Positions 1 through 8,221 are shown, numbered from the stretch's first letter. The stretch: DNA of 41,769 nucleotides from Pseudomonas sp. MN1F (GCF_009391885.1 NZ_VZII01000057.1:1-41769); one strand, 5' to 3'. Numbers and translations: made by a program. Notes: generated by a model not told the origin, from the sequence alone.

Positions 1-29
1 TCACGCAAGGGTTTCTTTTTGGTTGGCAT
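1..29 (-). CDS. IS transposase, N-terminal fragment (left copy)
   Basis: The reading frame starts at 29 and gives MPTKKKPLR before the window ends. AGAGG lies about 7 bases before the ATG. This start resembles IS256-family transposases of proteobacteria. Only nine residues are visible, so the family is a recognition from memory and not a domain call. The frame runs away from the rest of the window. Confidence 0.55.
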
Positions 30-82
30 ACATGCACCTCTTACTCATGTTATGCCCGAACACAAAATTTCTGACACCCTCA
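1..82 (-). mobile_element. Left end of an insertion sequence (probably IS256 family), running out of the window
   Basis: Positions 6-82 are the exact reverse complement of 41693-41769. Read on the minus strand, the element begins with GAGGGTGTCAGAAATTTTG, which resembles the terminal inverted repeats of IS256-family elements, followed by about 45 bp of leader and a start codon at 29. Only this end is visible; the rest lies to the left. The 77-bp identity is seen directly. The family assignment is inferred from the repeat and the first residues of the transposase. Confidence 0.75.
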
Positions 83-137
83 CAGTTAGTTGTGCATAAC
101 GCCGGGGCTGCTGCGCAGCTACTCGCCACGACAATTT

Positions 138-193
138 CAGCGCCTGCAAGATCGAGCGCCGCGCCCGCGCGGCGCTCGATCTTGCAGGCGCTG
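138..193. repeat. Perfect 26-bp inverted repeat with a 4-base loop (REP-like palindrome)
   Basis: The arms at 138-163 and 168-193 are exact reverse complements around the loop CCCG. The inner part (AGATCGAGCGCCGC and its complement) recurs at 14601-14632, so this is a dispersed family and not a private terminator. It lies 22 bases beyond the stop of the MocR-type gene and may end that transcript. Confidence 0.8.
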
Positions 194-215
194 AAGATGC
201 CAACCACCACAATCC

Positions 216-1640
216 CTACAAGCCACCCCGGCGCACATGCTTCACCAGCACCTTTTCCAACAATTCCCACATCGCCGGATCGGTACTGAACGCCACATTG
301 AACCGCATCCAGCCGGTGGCCTTGGCATCGACCATGAACAACTGCCCAGGCCCGAGCATGATGCCTTTCTCCAAGGCATCATCCAGCAACGCCGCGCTGT
401 CCGGAATCGCCGGGTGACGGGTCCAGATATACATCCCTTCATCCGATTCGGTGAACAGTTCAAAGCCCAATCGATGCAGATGCCGGCCAACTTCCTGATG
501 CGCCTCGGCCAAACGCTGGCGCAGGCGTTTGAGGTGCTTGCGCCAGCGCCCGTCAATGATCGCGGCATACACGACCCGCTCCATCACCTGCGAAGTGGTC
601 AGGCCCGAGCGCATCTTCAGGTGCAGCAACTTCTGCGACAGCTGCGGGTTGGCCAGTAAATAGCCGACCCGCACGTTGGGCGAGATGCTCTTCGAATAGC
701 TGCCCACGTATACCACCTGCTGCAGGTGGTCGAGGCTGGCCAGGCACGGCTGCGGCTCGGCGACCATGTCGGCGTACAGGTTGTTCTCCACCAGACGGAA
801 GCCATGCTGGCTGGCCAGTTGCAGCAGACGGTGCAGTTGCGGCAGCGGGGTGCGTGAACAGGTCGGGCTGTGCAGGTGCGGCTGGGTGAAGAACGCGGTA
901 GGGCGGTGGTGTGCCAGCAAGTGTTCGAGATGATTGAGGTCGTAACCGTTTGGCGTACGTGGCACGCCGATCAAGGTCGCGCCCTGGGTGCGCAGGATAC
1001 TCATCAGGTTGGGGTAGCCGGGGTCGTCCACCAGCACCACATCACCCGGGCGTACCAAGGTCCGCACGGCGAGGTCCAGCGCCTGGCTGGCGCCATGGGT
1101 CAGCATCAGCTGTGCCGGGTTGCAGACGATCGACAGTTCCTGCTGCAAGTTCTGCGCGGTCAGTGCGCGCAGCTCCGGCAAGCCCATCGGGTCGCCGTAG
1201 CCTGACAGCTCGAGCGGGCTGCCAGCAACCTGGCGCAGGCCACGGCGCAGGCCTTCTTCATACATCCAGTCGTTGGGCAGCCAGCCGCAGCCGGGCTTGA
1301 ACGGCAGTTGGCGGATCTCGAAGATCTGCTGCAGGTACCACTCCGAATTGAACGTCGGGCGGCCGGCCTCGGCCTCACTGTTCTGGCTTTCAAGCAGCTC
1401 GTTCGCCGCACGATTGACGAAGAACCCCGCATTGCCCTTGCTCACCAGCAGCCCTTGGGCGACCAGGCGGTCATACGCCTCGACCACGGTGAAGGTGCTC
1501 ACCGAATAACTCGCGGCGAAGGCGCGGATCGACGGGACCTTGGCGCCGGGCTTGAGGGTCTGGTTATCGATCAGCTCGCGCAGGCCGTCAATGATCTGGT
1601 TGACCAGCGGCGTGGAAGAGTCTGGATGTAATTCGAACAT
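216..1640 (-). CDS. MocR/PdxR-type GntR regulator with aminotransferase-like domain
   Basis: This 474-residue protein has a GntR winged helix-turn-helix at about residues 10-75 (KVPSIRAFAASYSVS, then a TFTVVEAYDRL recognition segment). A linker follows, then a fold-type I aminotransferase-like domain from about 105 to the end. The PLP-binding lysine is K317 in SYSKSISP, and a GYGDPMG loop is present. MocR proteins sense PLP plus an amine or amino acid and usually control a neighbouring gene. Here the divergent neighbour is an amino acid permease starting 326 bp away, so that gene is the likely target. Oddly, the position usually held by the Asp that contacts the PLP ring nitrogen reads Asn (N286, in ENNLYAD). 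The family call is firm; effector and target are inferred. Confidence 0.9.
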   Translation of the reverse strand: MFELHPDSSTPLVNQIIDGLRELIDNQTLKPGAKVPSIRAFAASYSVSTFTVVEAYDRLVAQGLLVSKGNAGFFVNRAANELLESQNSEAEAGRPTFNSEWYLQQIFEIRQLPFKPGCGWLPNDWMYEEGLRRGLRQVAGSPLELSGYGDPMGLPELRALTAQNLQQELSIVCNPAQLMLTHGASQALDLAVRTLVRPGDVVLVDDPGYPNLMSILRTQGATLIGVPRTPNGYDLNHLEHLLAHHRPTAFFTQPHLHSPTCSRTPLPQLHRLLQLASQHGFRLVENNLYADMVAEPQPCLASLDHLQQVVYVGSYSKSISPNVRVGYLLANPQLSQKLLHLKMRSGLTTSQVMERVVYAAIIDGRWRKHLKRLRQRLAEAHQEVGRHLHRLGFELFTESDEGMYIWTRHPAIPDSAALLDDALEKGIMLGPGQLFMVDAKATGWMRFNVAFSTDPAMWELLEKVLVKHVRRGGL

Positions 1641-1966
1641 TCGGGGCCTTCAGGAGTGCGTAACGCCAAGCGCCAGCGGGGTGTATTGCATCGGCGGCCT
1701 GTACAGTGCAGTGCGAGATTCATGCCACTGTGCATGGCTCTCTACGTCGGACATTTTTACATTAGGTGTCAGATATCGCCACATAAAGCATGTTCAGTTC
1801 GCCCGAGGTGCCAACCCTGGGGCGCGTCAGCAGGCCGCCACGGAAGGCCTGCGTGTGTTTGCGCACACCATCCTGCCCGCATTAGCACTGATGTACAGGT
1901 GAAACCGAGAGCCATCGGGGTTTCACAGTTTTCCTTGGATAAAAAGAAGCACGGGGTACACAACTG
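1641..1966. promoter_or_regulatory. Divergent intergenic control region (MocR / permease)
   Basis: This 326-bp stretch separates two divergent genes and holds no convincing gene. Near the regulator, CAGTG and CACTG half-sites flank about 13 bases around 1706-1730. An AT-rich segment lies at about 1750-1790. Near the permease there is an inverted repeat, GTGAAACC (1899-1906) and GGTTTCAC (1919-1926). The control role is inferred from position. Confidence 0.45.
1899..1926 (+). promoter_or_regulatory. Inverted repeat in the permease leader (operator or attenuator candidate)
   Basis: GTGAAACC and GGTTTCAC form an 8-bp dyad, extendable by GA/TC on the inner side, 40 bases before the permease start. 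It could be a regulator-binding dyad or a small leader hairpin; a T-rich stretch (AGTTTTCC) follows. Confidence 0.35.
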
Positions 1967-3379
1967 ATGGACGCAACATCCACAACAACCACCGCGAAAA
2001 GCGGGCACGAGAGCAAACTCAGTGCCTCGCTCAAGTCGCGCCACCTGACGATGATGTCGATCGCCGGGGTTATCGGCGGCGCCTTGTTCGTCGGTTCCGG
2101 CAGCGTGATCCACAGCGCCGGCCCGGCCGCAGTGCTGGCCTACCTGGCCGGCGGCATCCTGGTGGTGCTGATCATGCGCATGCTGGGTGAAATGGCGACT
2201 TCCTCGCCTGACACCGGCTCGTTCTCCACCTACGCCGACCGCGCGATCGGCCGCTGGGCCGGTTTCACCATCGGCTGGCTGTACTGGTGGTACTGGGTCA
2301 TCCTGATGGCCTGGGAAGCCTATGTGGCGGGCAAGATCCTGCACGGTTTCTTCCCCGACGTGAGCGTCAACGTGTTCGTGCTTGCCACGACCCTGCTGCT
2401 GATCACTGTCAACTTCTTCAACGTCAAGCACTACGGTGAGTTCGAATTCTGGTTCGCGCTGATCAAGGTGGTGGCGATCGTCTGCTTCCTGGTGGTGTGT
2501 ACCGCCGCCGTGATGAACCTCTGGCAGTTCGGTGAAGTGCGTGGCATCACCCACCTGACCGCCGAAGGCTTCATGCCCAACGGCATCACCACGGTCATTG
2601 GTGCCTTGCTCGGGGTGATGTTCGCCTTCCTCGGCGCCGAGATCGTCACCATCGCCGCTTCCGAAGCCAAGGACCCGGCCACCCAGATCGTCAAGGCCAC
2701 CAACTCGGTGGTATGGCGTGTGTGCCTGTTCTACGTCGGTTCGATCTTCCTGATCGTCTGCCTGGTACCGTGGAACGACCCGCAACTGGGTGTTTCCGGC
2801 TATGGCGCGTACCGCCGTACCCTGGAGCTGCTGGGCGTGCCGCACGCCGAGCTGCTGATGAACTTCGTGGTGCTGACCTCGGTGAGCAGCTGCCTGATCT
2901 CCGGTCACTACACCGCTTCACGCATGCTGTTCTCCCTGGCCCAGCGTGGCGACGCGCCGTCGTTCTTCAAGATCACCCGCGCCGGCACTGGCGTACCGGT
3001 GTACGCGATCATCGGCTCCTGCGCCGTGGCCGTGGTCTGCGCGCTGATCAACTTCAGCGAGACCCTGCGCCCGAAAGACGTGCTGGAAACCCTGATGAAC
3101 ACCACGGGCATGATCGCCCTGCTGGTGTACCTGGTGATTGCCTTCTCGCAGCTGCGCATGCGCCGCAAGCTGATTGCCGAAGGCAAGGAAGTGCGCCTGC
3201 AGATGTGGCTGTTCCCGTGGCTGACCTACCTGGTGATCGGCTTCATCATTGCCGCGCTGGTGACCATGGCCTTCATGCCTGACTACCAGATCCTGGTGAT
3301 CTCCACCGGCATCGCCGCCGCTGTCGTAGTGGCCATGGGCGTGGTGCACCAGATCCGCTCTGGCAAGCAGCAGCACTAA
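1967..3379 (+). CDS. APC-family amino acid permease (GabP/ProY-like)
   Basis: This 470-residue inner-membrane protein has about twelve hydrophobic helices. The first helix region carries the APC signature segment MMSIAGVIGGALFVGSGS, and an HYTASRMLFSLAQRGDAP segment typical of this family lies at about 312-329. Such permeases import an amino acid or GABA with protons. The first residues are hydrophilic (TTTTAKSGHESKL), as usual for the cytoplasmic N terminus. It is divergent from the MocR-type regulator and is followed by a strong hairpin at 3397-3429, so it is probably transcribed alone. Substrate cannot be read from sequence; GABA or another non-standard amino acid would suit a MocR neighbour. 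Confidence 0.9.
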   Translation: MDATSTTTTAKSGHESKLSASLKSRHLTMMSIAGVIGGALFVGSGSVIHSAGPAAVLAYLAGGILVVLIMRMLGEMATSSPDTGSFSTYADRAIGRWAGFTIGWLYWWYWVILMAWEAYVAGKILHGFFPDVSVNVFVLATTLLLITVNFFNVKHYGEFEFWFALIKVVAIVCFLVVCTAAVMNLWQFGEVRGITHLTAEGFMPNGITTVIGALLGVMFAFLGAEIVTIAASEAKDPATQIVKATNSVVWRVCLFYVGSIFLIVCLVPWNDPQLGVSGYGAYRRTLELLGVPHAELLMNFVVLTSVSSCLISGHYTASRMLFSLAQRGDAPSFFKITRAGTGVPVYAIIGSCAVAVVCALINFSETLRPKDVLETLMNTTGMIALLVYLVIAFSQLRMRRKLIAEGKEVRLQMWLFPWLTYLVIGFIIAALVTMAFMPDYQILVISTGIAAAVVVAMGVVHQIRSGKQQH

Positions 3380-3382
3380 GCG

Positions 3383-3559
3383 TCACTTGTTGTTGGAAAC
3401 GGCCGGCTCCCTTTGGGACCCGGCCGTTTCGCGTTGTTGGGCGTGGTGTTTTTCCTCGGGCATGTGAAACCGCTGGTTCATCCAGGGGGAGCCGAGCAGG
3501 GCGGCGGCTGCGATAAGCGCCAGAATGGCCAGGGCCAGGGATATTTTCATGGGCATGCG
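3383..3559 (-). CDS. Possible small single-pass membrane protein
   Basis: A 58-residue frame starts MRMPMKISL, has one hydrophobic helix at about residues 7-24, and ends in a polar tail rich in Q, E and K. It lies in the gap between the permease and the methyltransferase on the opposite strand. Against it: no good ribosome-binding site precedes the start, and its last third contains the terminator-like hairpin at 3397-3429. Composition fits a real small membrane protein, but the call is uncertain. Confidence 0.4.
   Translation of the reverse strand, partial: RMPMKISLALAILALIAAAALLGSPWMNQRFHMPEEKHHAQQRETAGSQREPAVSNNK
3397..3429. terminator. GC-rich bidirectional terminator hairpin
   Basis: AAACGGCCGG (3397-3406) pairs with CCGGCCGTTT (3420-3429). 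The inner bases GGCTCCC and GGGACC nearly pair as well. A-rich and T-rich flanks on the two sides allow termination from either strand. It follows the permease stop by 17 bases. Confidence 0.7.
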
Positions 3560-3658
3560 CATAAAAGGAGTGACTTCAAGCATAGGACGACAGTTCAAGC
3601 GCATGCGCTTCGGTACATGGCGTATGCTCACTGCATCGTCCGCCATAAGGAGCCGCCC

Positions 3659-4435
3659 ATGGCCTGGTCCGCCACCCAGTATTCCCTCTTCGAAGACGAA
3701 CGCACCCGCGCCGTGCGAGACCTGTTGGCCGCTGTGCCGCCACGCCCGGTGCGCCATGCCACCGACCTGGGCTGTGGCCCCGGCAACTCGACCGAAGTAC
3801 TGCTGCAGCGTTGCCCGGATGCCCAGGTCACGGCGCTGGACAGCGACAAGGACATGATCGACAAGGCCCGCGAGCGCAAGCGCCTGCACATTCCGCGGGT
3901 GCGCTGCGAAATTGCCGATATCAGCGACTGGTCCGCCCCCGAACCGCAAGACCTGATCCTGGCCAATGCCTCGCTGCAATGGGTGCCCGACCACGGCTCG
4001 CTGTACCCGCACCTGGTGCGCCAGCTGAGCGAGGGCGGCAGCCTAGCGGTGCAGACCCCGGACAACCTCGACGAGCCCGCTCACCGGCAACTGCGCAAGA
4101 TTGCCAGTGAAGGCCCGTGGGCGGAGAAATTCGCTGACTTCCACTTGCCACCCCGGCACAACGCGGCGTTCTACTACGACCTGCTCAGCCCCCTGTGCGC
4201 GCGGGTGGACGTGTGGCGTACCACCTATCACCACCCATTGGCCGGCGGCGCCGAGGCGGTGGTGGAATGGTTCAAGGGGTCGGCGCTGCGGCCTTACCTT
4301 GCCAAGCTGGACGAAGAGGAACAGGCGAGCTTCCTGCAGATGTACCTGCAGGCCATGCAGCATGACTACCCGCCTGCCACCGATGGCAAGGTGCTGCTGC
4401 CGTTCCCGCGGCTGTTTGTCGTCGCCACCCGTTAA
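3659..4435 (+). CDS. tam: Trans-aconitate 2-methyltransferase
   Basis: This 258-residue class I SAM-dependent methyltransferase is close in length to E. coli Tam. Motif I (DLGCGPGNST) lies at residues 36-45, the acidic SAM-ribose segment (ALDSDKDMI) follows, and ILANASLQWVPDH is typical of Tam, with a C-terminal FPRLFVVATR. The enzyme methylates trans-aconitate, a spontaneous by-product of cis-aconitate that inhibits aconitase, so it acts as a metabolite repair enzyme in the cytoplasm. The start at 3659 was chosen because AAGGAG lies about eight bases upstream. Upstream in-frame sequence lacks family similarity. Confidence 0.88.
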   Translation: MAWSATQYSLFEDERTRAVRDLLAAVPPRPVRHATDLGCGPGNSTEVLLQRCPDAQVTALDSDKDMIDKARERKRLHIPRVRCEIADISDWSAPEPQDLILANASLQWVPDHGSLYPHLVRQLSEGGSLAVQTPDNLDEPAHRQLRKIASEGPWAEKFADFHLPPRHNAAFYYDLLSPLCARVDVWRTTYHHPLAGGAEAVVEWFKGSALRPYLAKLDEEEQASFLQMYLQAMQHDYPPATDGKVLLPFPRLFVVATR

Positions 4436-4797
4436 GGTCGCCGCCAGCGCCAGATGACACCGCTGTAGATAGCCAGGTTCAGCACCAGCACGACGCCGCC
4501 CAGCAGCAGCTGGATGTGCGGCGTCAGGCCGGCGGGATAGATCAGCGGCCAGATGTAGTGCTCGACGAAGCCGCCATGGTAGCCCGCGTCACCGGCCGCC
4601 AGGCGCATGCGGTTTTCCCAGTGGGTGAGCGGGCATTGCAGATGCAGGCCTTCCACCGCCAAGCCCCAGGCCAGGGCAGGGAGGTGCAGGAGCAGGGCGG
4701 GGCGCCACCTGAGCACCAGCAGGCCACCGAACAGGACCAGCAGGATGAAGGCCAGGTGAAGCAGGACCAGGGCGTCGGCGGCCAAGCGGTAGAGCAT
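4432..4797 (-). CDS. DUF2784 family inner-membrane protein
   Basis: This 121-residue hydrophobic protein has about three to four membrane segments. It carries the family features I recall for DUF2784: an N-terminal ADALVLLHLAFILLVLFGG helix, a central HLPALAWG, CPLTHWEN just after, and a C-terminal helix before WRWRRP. Its function is unknown. Its stop overlaps the end of the convergent tam gene by four bases. Confidence 0.8.
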   Translation of the reverse strand: MLYRLAADALVLLHLAFILLVLFGGLLVLRWRPALLLHLPALAWGLAVEGLHLQCPLTHWENRMRLAAGDAGYHGGFVEHYIWPLIYPAGLTPHIQLLLGGVVLVLNLAIYSGVIWRWRRP

Positions 4798-4850
4798 GGT
4801 GGGAGAGCCTGGAGTTGAGGTATTTCCAGAATAGTTGTATTGCCTGTGCT

Positions 4851-4944
4851 GGCCTCTTCGCGGCTAAAGCCGCTCCCACAGGAACTGCACAGGTTTCAGA
4901 TGCTGTGGGGTACCTGTGGGAGCGGCTTTAGCCGCGAAGAGGCC
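4851..4944. repeat. Inverted pair of REP elements
   Basis: A 32-bp REP (4851-4882) is exactly mirrored at 4913-4944, around a 30-base spacer. Each unit carries the GCGGCTAAAGCCGC core and CTCCCACAGG edge typical of P. putida REPs. The pair lies between the DUF2784 and LysR genes. Confidence 0.85.
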
Positions 4945-4954
4945 GGTACTGGCG

Positions 4955-5824
4955 CTACAACGCTTCCTGAACCATCTGCAGGAAGGTCGCCACCACGCGG
5001 CGGCTTCTTTGCTCGCTCAGGCACACCAGGGTCTCGGTCAGATGCCGCTGGCAATCGACAATGGGCAGCGCGCATACCCGCGCATCCGCGCCAAACTCGG
5101 CCGCCGACACCACCCCCACGCCAATCCCCACCACCACCGCCTCGCGCGCAGCTTCGCGGCCTTCCACCTGGATCGCCGGGCGAATCCGCAAGCCTGCGCG
5201 CTGCATCTCTTCCTCCAGCGTCTGCCGCGTTACCGAACCCGGCTCGCGCAGCACCAGCGGTGTGTCGTCCAGGTCCGCCAGGTTGATCGAGCCGCGGCTG
5301 GCCCATGGGTGGTTGTGCGAGACGAACGCCACCATCGGGTCGCGGCGCAGCGGCACGCAGTACAGCCGCTCGTCATCGACATCGCGCCCGAGCAGCGCCA
5401 GGTCGGCCTGGTAGCTGAACAGCCTTGCCAGCGATTCATCGGTGTTGCCGGTCTCGACCTTGACCTGGATGCCCGGGTAGCGCTGGCAGAAGCGGGCGAT
5501 CTGCGGCAGTACGTGCACCGGCGCATCCACCGCCAGCACCAGGCTGCCGGTGTGCAGGGCGCGTGAATCCTGCAACAGGTCATGCGCCTCGGCCTCGCAG
5601 GCGAACAGGCGCTGGCTGATGCCCAGCAGGCGCTCACCGAGGTCGGTCAGTTGCACCGAACGCTTGTTGCGGTGGAACAGCAGCACACCGAAGCGCTCTT
5701 CGAGCTTGCGCACCTGGTCGGACACCGCCGGCTGGGTCAGAAACAGCTTTTGCGCCGCACGGGTGAAGCTGCCGTGCACGGCCACTGCATGGAAGGCCTT
5801 GAGTTGAGCGTGGGATACCGACAT
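4955..5824 (-). CDS. LysR-family transcriptional regulator
   Basis: This 289-residue LTTR has its helix-turn-helix at residues 5-65 (FHAVAVHGSFTRAAQKLFL, TQPAVSDQVRKLEE) and a periplasmic-binding-like effector domain from about 90. It resembles the LysR type that I associate with 2-aminoethylphosphonate genes, but no phnW or phnX is present. It is divergent from an organophosphate-antiporter-like MFS gene with 244 bp between, so it probably controls that transporter. A GATAAA-N9-TTTATC dyad 40 bases before its start is a candidate operator. Confidence 0.88.
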   Translation of the reverse strand: MSVSHAQLKAFHAVAVHGSFTRAAQKLFLTQPAVSDQVRKLEERFGVLLFHRNKRSVQLTDLGERLLGISQRLFACEAEAHDLLQDSRALHTGSLVLAVDAPVHVLPQIARFCQRYPGIQVKVETGNTDESLARLFSYQADLALLGRDVDDERLYCVPLRRDPMVAFVSHNHPWASRGSINLADLDDTPLVLREPGSVTRQTLEEEMQRAGLRIRPAIQVEGREAAREAVVVGIGVGVVSAAEFGADARVCALPIVDCQRHLTETLVCLSEQRSRRVVATFLQMVQEAL

Positions 5825-5863
5825 GCCGACTCCAGTAACAAGCTGCGCTTATGTGTGAAATAC

Positions 5864-5884
5864 GATAAATCGATTTTCTTTATC
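5864..5884. promoter_or_regulatory. Candidate LysR operator dyad
   Basis: GATAAA (5864-5869) and TTTATC (5879-5884) form an exact inverted repeat with a 9-base spacer in the divergent region, and T-N11-A spacings typical of LTTR boxes can be read within it. The regulatory role is inferred. Confidence 0.45.
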
Positions 5885-6068
5885 AGTCAGCAACTGTTTC
5901 CATACGTTTCAACCCGAGGCCACCGCCACAAGCAGCGGCCGGGCCATGGCCCGCACAGCGGTGCCATCTGACCAGATGACGAGCCTTCGTCATGCAGTGC
6001 GCAACACAACAACAAGACAGGCGTTTCTTAACAATCTGCCGGCACACTTGAGCAAGAGGTCAGAGTCA

Positions 6069-7385
6069 ATGAATCAATCACTAGCCGCGTTGAAACGCTG
6101 GCGCATCCAGATTTTCGCGATCACCTGGCTGGCCTACGCCGCCTTCTACTTCACCCGCAAAGCCTTCTCGGTGGCCAAGCTCGGCATCGCTGAAGACCCG
6201 ACGTTCATGCTCGACAAGGCCGCCATGGCCAACCTCGACGCGATCTACCTGGCTGCCTATGCCGTGGGCCAGTTCACCTGGGGCATGCTTGCCGACCGTT
6301 TCGGCCCGCGCGTGGTGGTGCTGGGCGGCCTGCTGATCTCGGCGGCGGCCGCCGTGGTGATGGGCAGTTACGCGACCTTCCCGATCTTCGCCACCTGCAT
6401 GCTGATCCAGGGCCTGGCGCAATCCACCGGCTGGGCCGGGCTGTGCAAGAACATCGGCAGCTTCTTCCCGGCTGCGCAGCGCGGGCGGGTGCTGGGGCTG
6501 TGGAGTTCGTGCTACGCCTTCGGTGGCCTGGTCGCTTCACCGTTCGCCGGCTGGTGGGCCTATACCCTGGTCGGCACCTGGCATGCGGCGTTCTTCTCCA
6601 GCGCTGCGGTGGTGGCCGGCGTGGCCGTGCTGTTCTTCTTCCTGCAGCGCAACAAGCCGGAAGACGTCGGCCTGGCAGCGGTCGAACCGGAGCCGCAGAG
6701 CATGGCCCCGGCTGGCAACCTGTGCAGTGTGTGGGCGCCACTGCGCGAGATCCTGCGCAACCGCACGGTGCTGACCCTGGGCCTGGCCTACTTCCTGTTG
6801 AAGCCGGCGCGCTACGCCATCCTGCTGTGGGGCCCGGTGATCGTCTTCGAGCAGATGCCATCGGTCGGCAAGGTCGGCGCGGCGATCATCCCCACCGCCT
6901 TCGAACTGGCCGGGCTGCTCGGCCCGATCATCATCGGCCTGGCTTCGGACAAGCTGTTCGGCGCCCGGCGCATGCCGGCCTGCGTGATCAGCCTGGTGCT
7001 GCTGACGCTGACCCTGGCAGCGTTCATGGCGGCCATGCACAGCGGCAGCATCGTGATGGTGGTGGCCTTGCTGTTCGTCATGGGCCTGACCCTGTATGGG
7101 CCGGACTCGATGATCAGCGGTGCGGCGGCCATCGACTTCGGCACGGCCAAGGCCGGCGCCACGGCGGCAGGCTTCGTCAACGGTTGCGGCTCGGTGGGCG
7201 CGGTGCTCGGCGGCCTGCTGCCGGGCTACTTCGACAGCGTCACGGTGTTCATCGTGTTTGCCGGCTGCGCGCTGTTCTCGGCCCTGGTGTTGTTGCCGCA
7301 CTGGAACAGCCGCCCGGCCAGCACGCCCCAGGCCAATGACGTGGCGCCCAACACCAGTATGGCGATCAAGCCACTGCGTACCTGA
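6069..7385 (+). CDS. MFS transporter, organophosphate:phosphate antiporter (OPA)-like
   Basis: This 438-residue protein has twelve predicted helices. The N-terminal stretch FAITWLAYAAFYFTRKAFS matches the Y-x-x-F-Y-x-x-R-K pattern of GlpT/UhpT/PgtP-type OPA carriers, and AYAVGQFTWGMLADRFGPR is the MFS loop 2-3 motif. OPA proteins exchange phosphate esters for inorganic phosphate. Related proteins in pseudomonads may carry phosphonates or glycerol phosphates; the substrate is not readable here. The start at 6069 follows AAGAGG at about 6054. A longer upstream reading frame adds a stretch without similarity to carriers. The gene is divergent from the LysR gene. Confidence 0.85.
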   Translation: MNQSLAALKRWRIQIFAITWLAYAAFYFTRKAFSVAKLGIAEDPTFMLDKAAMANLDAIYLAAYAVGQFTWGMLADRFGPRVVVLGGLLISAAAAVVMGSYATFPIFATCMLIQGLAQSTGWAGLCKNIGSFFPAAQRGRVLGLWSSCYAFGGLVASPFAGWWAYTLVGTWHAAFFSSAAVVAGVAVLFFFLQRNKPEDVGLAAVEPEPQSMAPAGNLCSVWAPLREILRNRTVLTLGLAYFLLKPARYAILLWGPVIVFEQMPSVGKVGAAIIPTAFELAGLLGPIIIGLASDKLFGARRMPACVISLVLLTLTLAAFMAAMHSGSIVMVVALLFVMGLTLYGPDSMISGAAAIDFGTAKAGATAAGFVNGCGSVGAVLGGLLPGYFDSVTVFIVFAGCALFSALVLLPHWNSRPASTPQANDVAPNTSMAIKPLRT

Positions 7386-7510
7386 AGGAAAGCGGGCAGG
7401 GTCGACAAGGCGTGAGATTACTTGTCGATCCACCGCCCGAGGGCGTATAAACTGCACCCACTTTTGGCCGGTCGCTTCCTGAACCGGCCGCTGAAACAAA
7501 GAGAGTCGAC

Positions 7511-8221
7511 ATGGGCGCACAGTGGAAAGCCAAACATAGAGAAACAGCTGCCAATGCCAAGGGCAAGATCATGGGCAAGCTGGCCAAGGAAATCCAGATC
7601 GCTGCCAAGTCTGGCGCCGACCCGGATATGAACCCGCGCCTGCGCCTGGCCATCGTTCAGGCCAAAAAAGCCTCGATGACCCGCGAGACCCTGGAGCGTG
7701 CGATCAAGAAAGGCGCCGGCCTGGACGGCGACGCCGTGCAGTACCATGCCGTCAGCTATGAAGGCTTCGCTCCGCACCAGGTGCCACTGATCGTCGAGTG
7801 CCTGACCGACAACGTCAACCGCACCGTGGCGCAGATCCGCGTGCTGTTCCGCAAGGGCCAGCTGGGCGCCAGCGGCTCGGTGGCGTGGGACTTCAACCAC
7901 GTCGGCCTGATCGAAGCCACCCCGGAAGGCGATGCCGACCCGGAAATGGCCGCCATCGAAGCCGGCGCGCAGGAGTTCGAGGAAGGTGAAGAAGAAGGTT
8001 CGACCTTGTTCATCACTGACACCACCGACCTGGATGCTGTGCAGAAGGCGCTGCCTGAGCATGGTTTCACCGTGACTTCGGCGAAGATCGGTTATACCCC
8101 GAAGAATCCGGTGAGCGCGGCCAGCCTGAGTGCTGAAGCGCTGGCTGAGGTTGAAGCGTTCCTTGAGGCGATCGATGAGAACGATGACGTGCAGAACGTC
8201 TACGTGGGCCTGACCGCCTAA
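7511..8221 (+). CDS. YebC/PmpR (TACO1) family protein
   Basis: This 236-residue protein has the family's opening MGAQWKAKHRE, a lysine-rich first domain with KIMGKLAKEI and DPDMNPRLRLAI, the RETLERAIKKGAG segment, and EGFAPHQVPLIVECLTDNVN with NRTVAQIR. Family members have been described as DNA-binding regulators (PmpR) and as factors helping ribosomes through difficult sequences (YebC, TACO1). The opening is of the shorter YeeN-like paralogue type, unlike the usual MAGHSKW of YebC. A ribosome site (AAAGAGAG) precedes the ATG. It seems to be a single-gene unit ended by the hairpin at 8229-8245. Confidence 0.9.
   Translation: MGAQWKAKHRETAANAKGKIMGKLAKEIQIAAKSGADPDMNPRLRLAIVQAKKASMTRETLERAIKKGAGLDGDAVQYHAVSYEGFAPHQVPLIVECLTDNVNRTVAQIRVLFRKGQLGASGSVAWDFNHVGLIEATPEGDADPEMAAIEAGAQEFEEGEEEGSTLFITDTTDLDAVQKALPEHGFTVTSAKIGYTPKNPVSAASLSAEALAEVEAFLEAIDENDDVQNVYVGLTA

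Noticed and set aside
23..289. Plus-strand 88-codon frame across the left IS end and palindrome
   Set aside because: It crosses the IS boundary and a perfect palindrome and has no protein-like composition or ribosome site.
1769..2908. 379-codon open frame opposite the amino acid permease
   Set aside because: It consists of H/Q/D/G-rich antisense sequence and spans the control region; the permease frame is the real gene.
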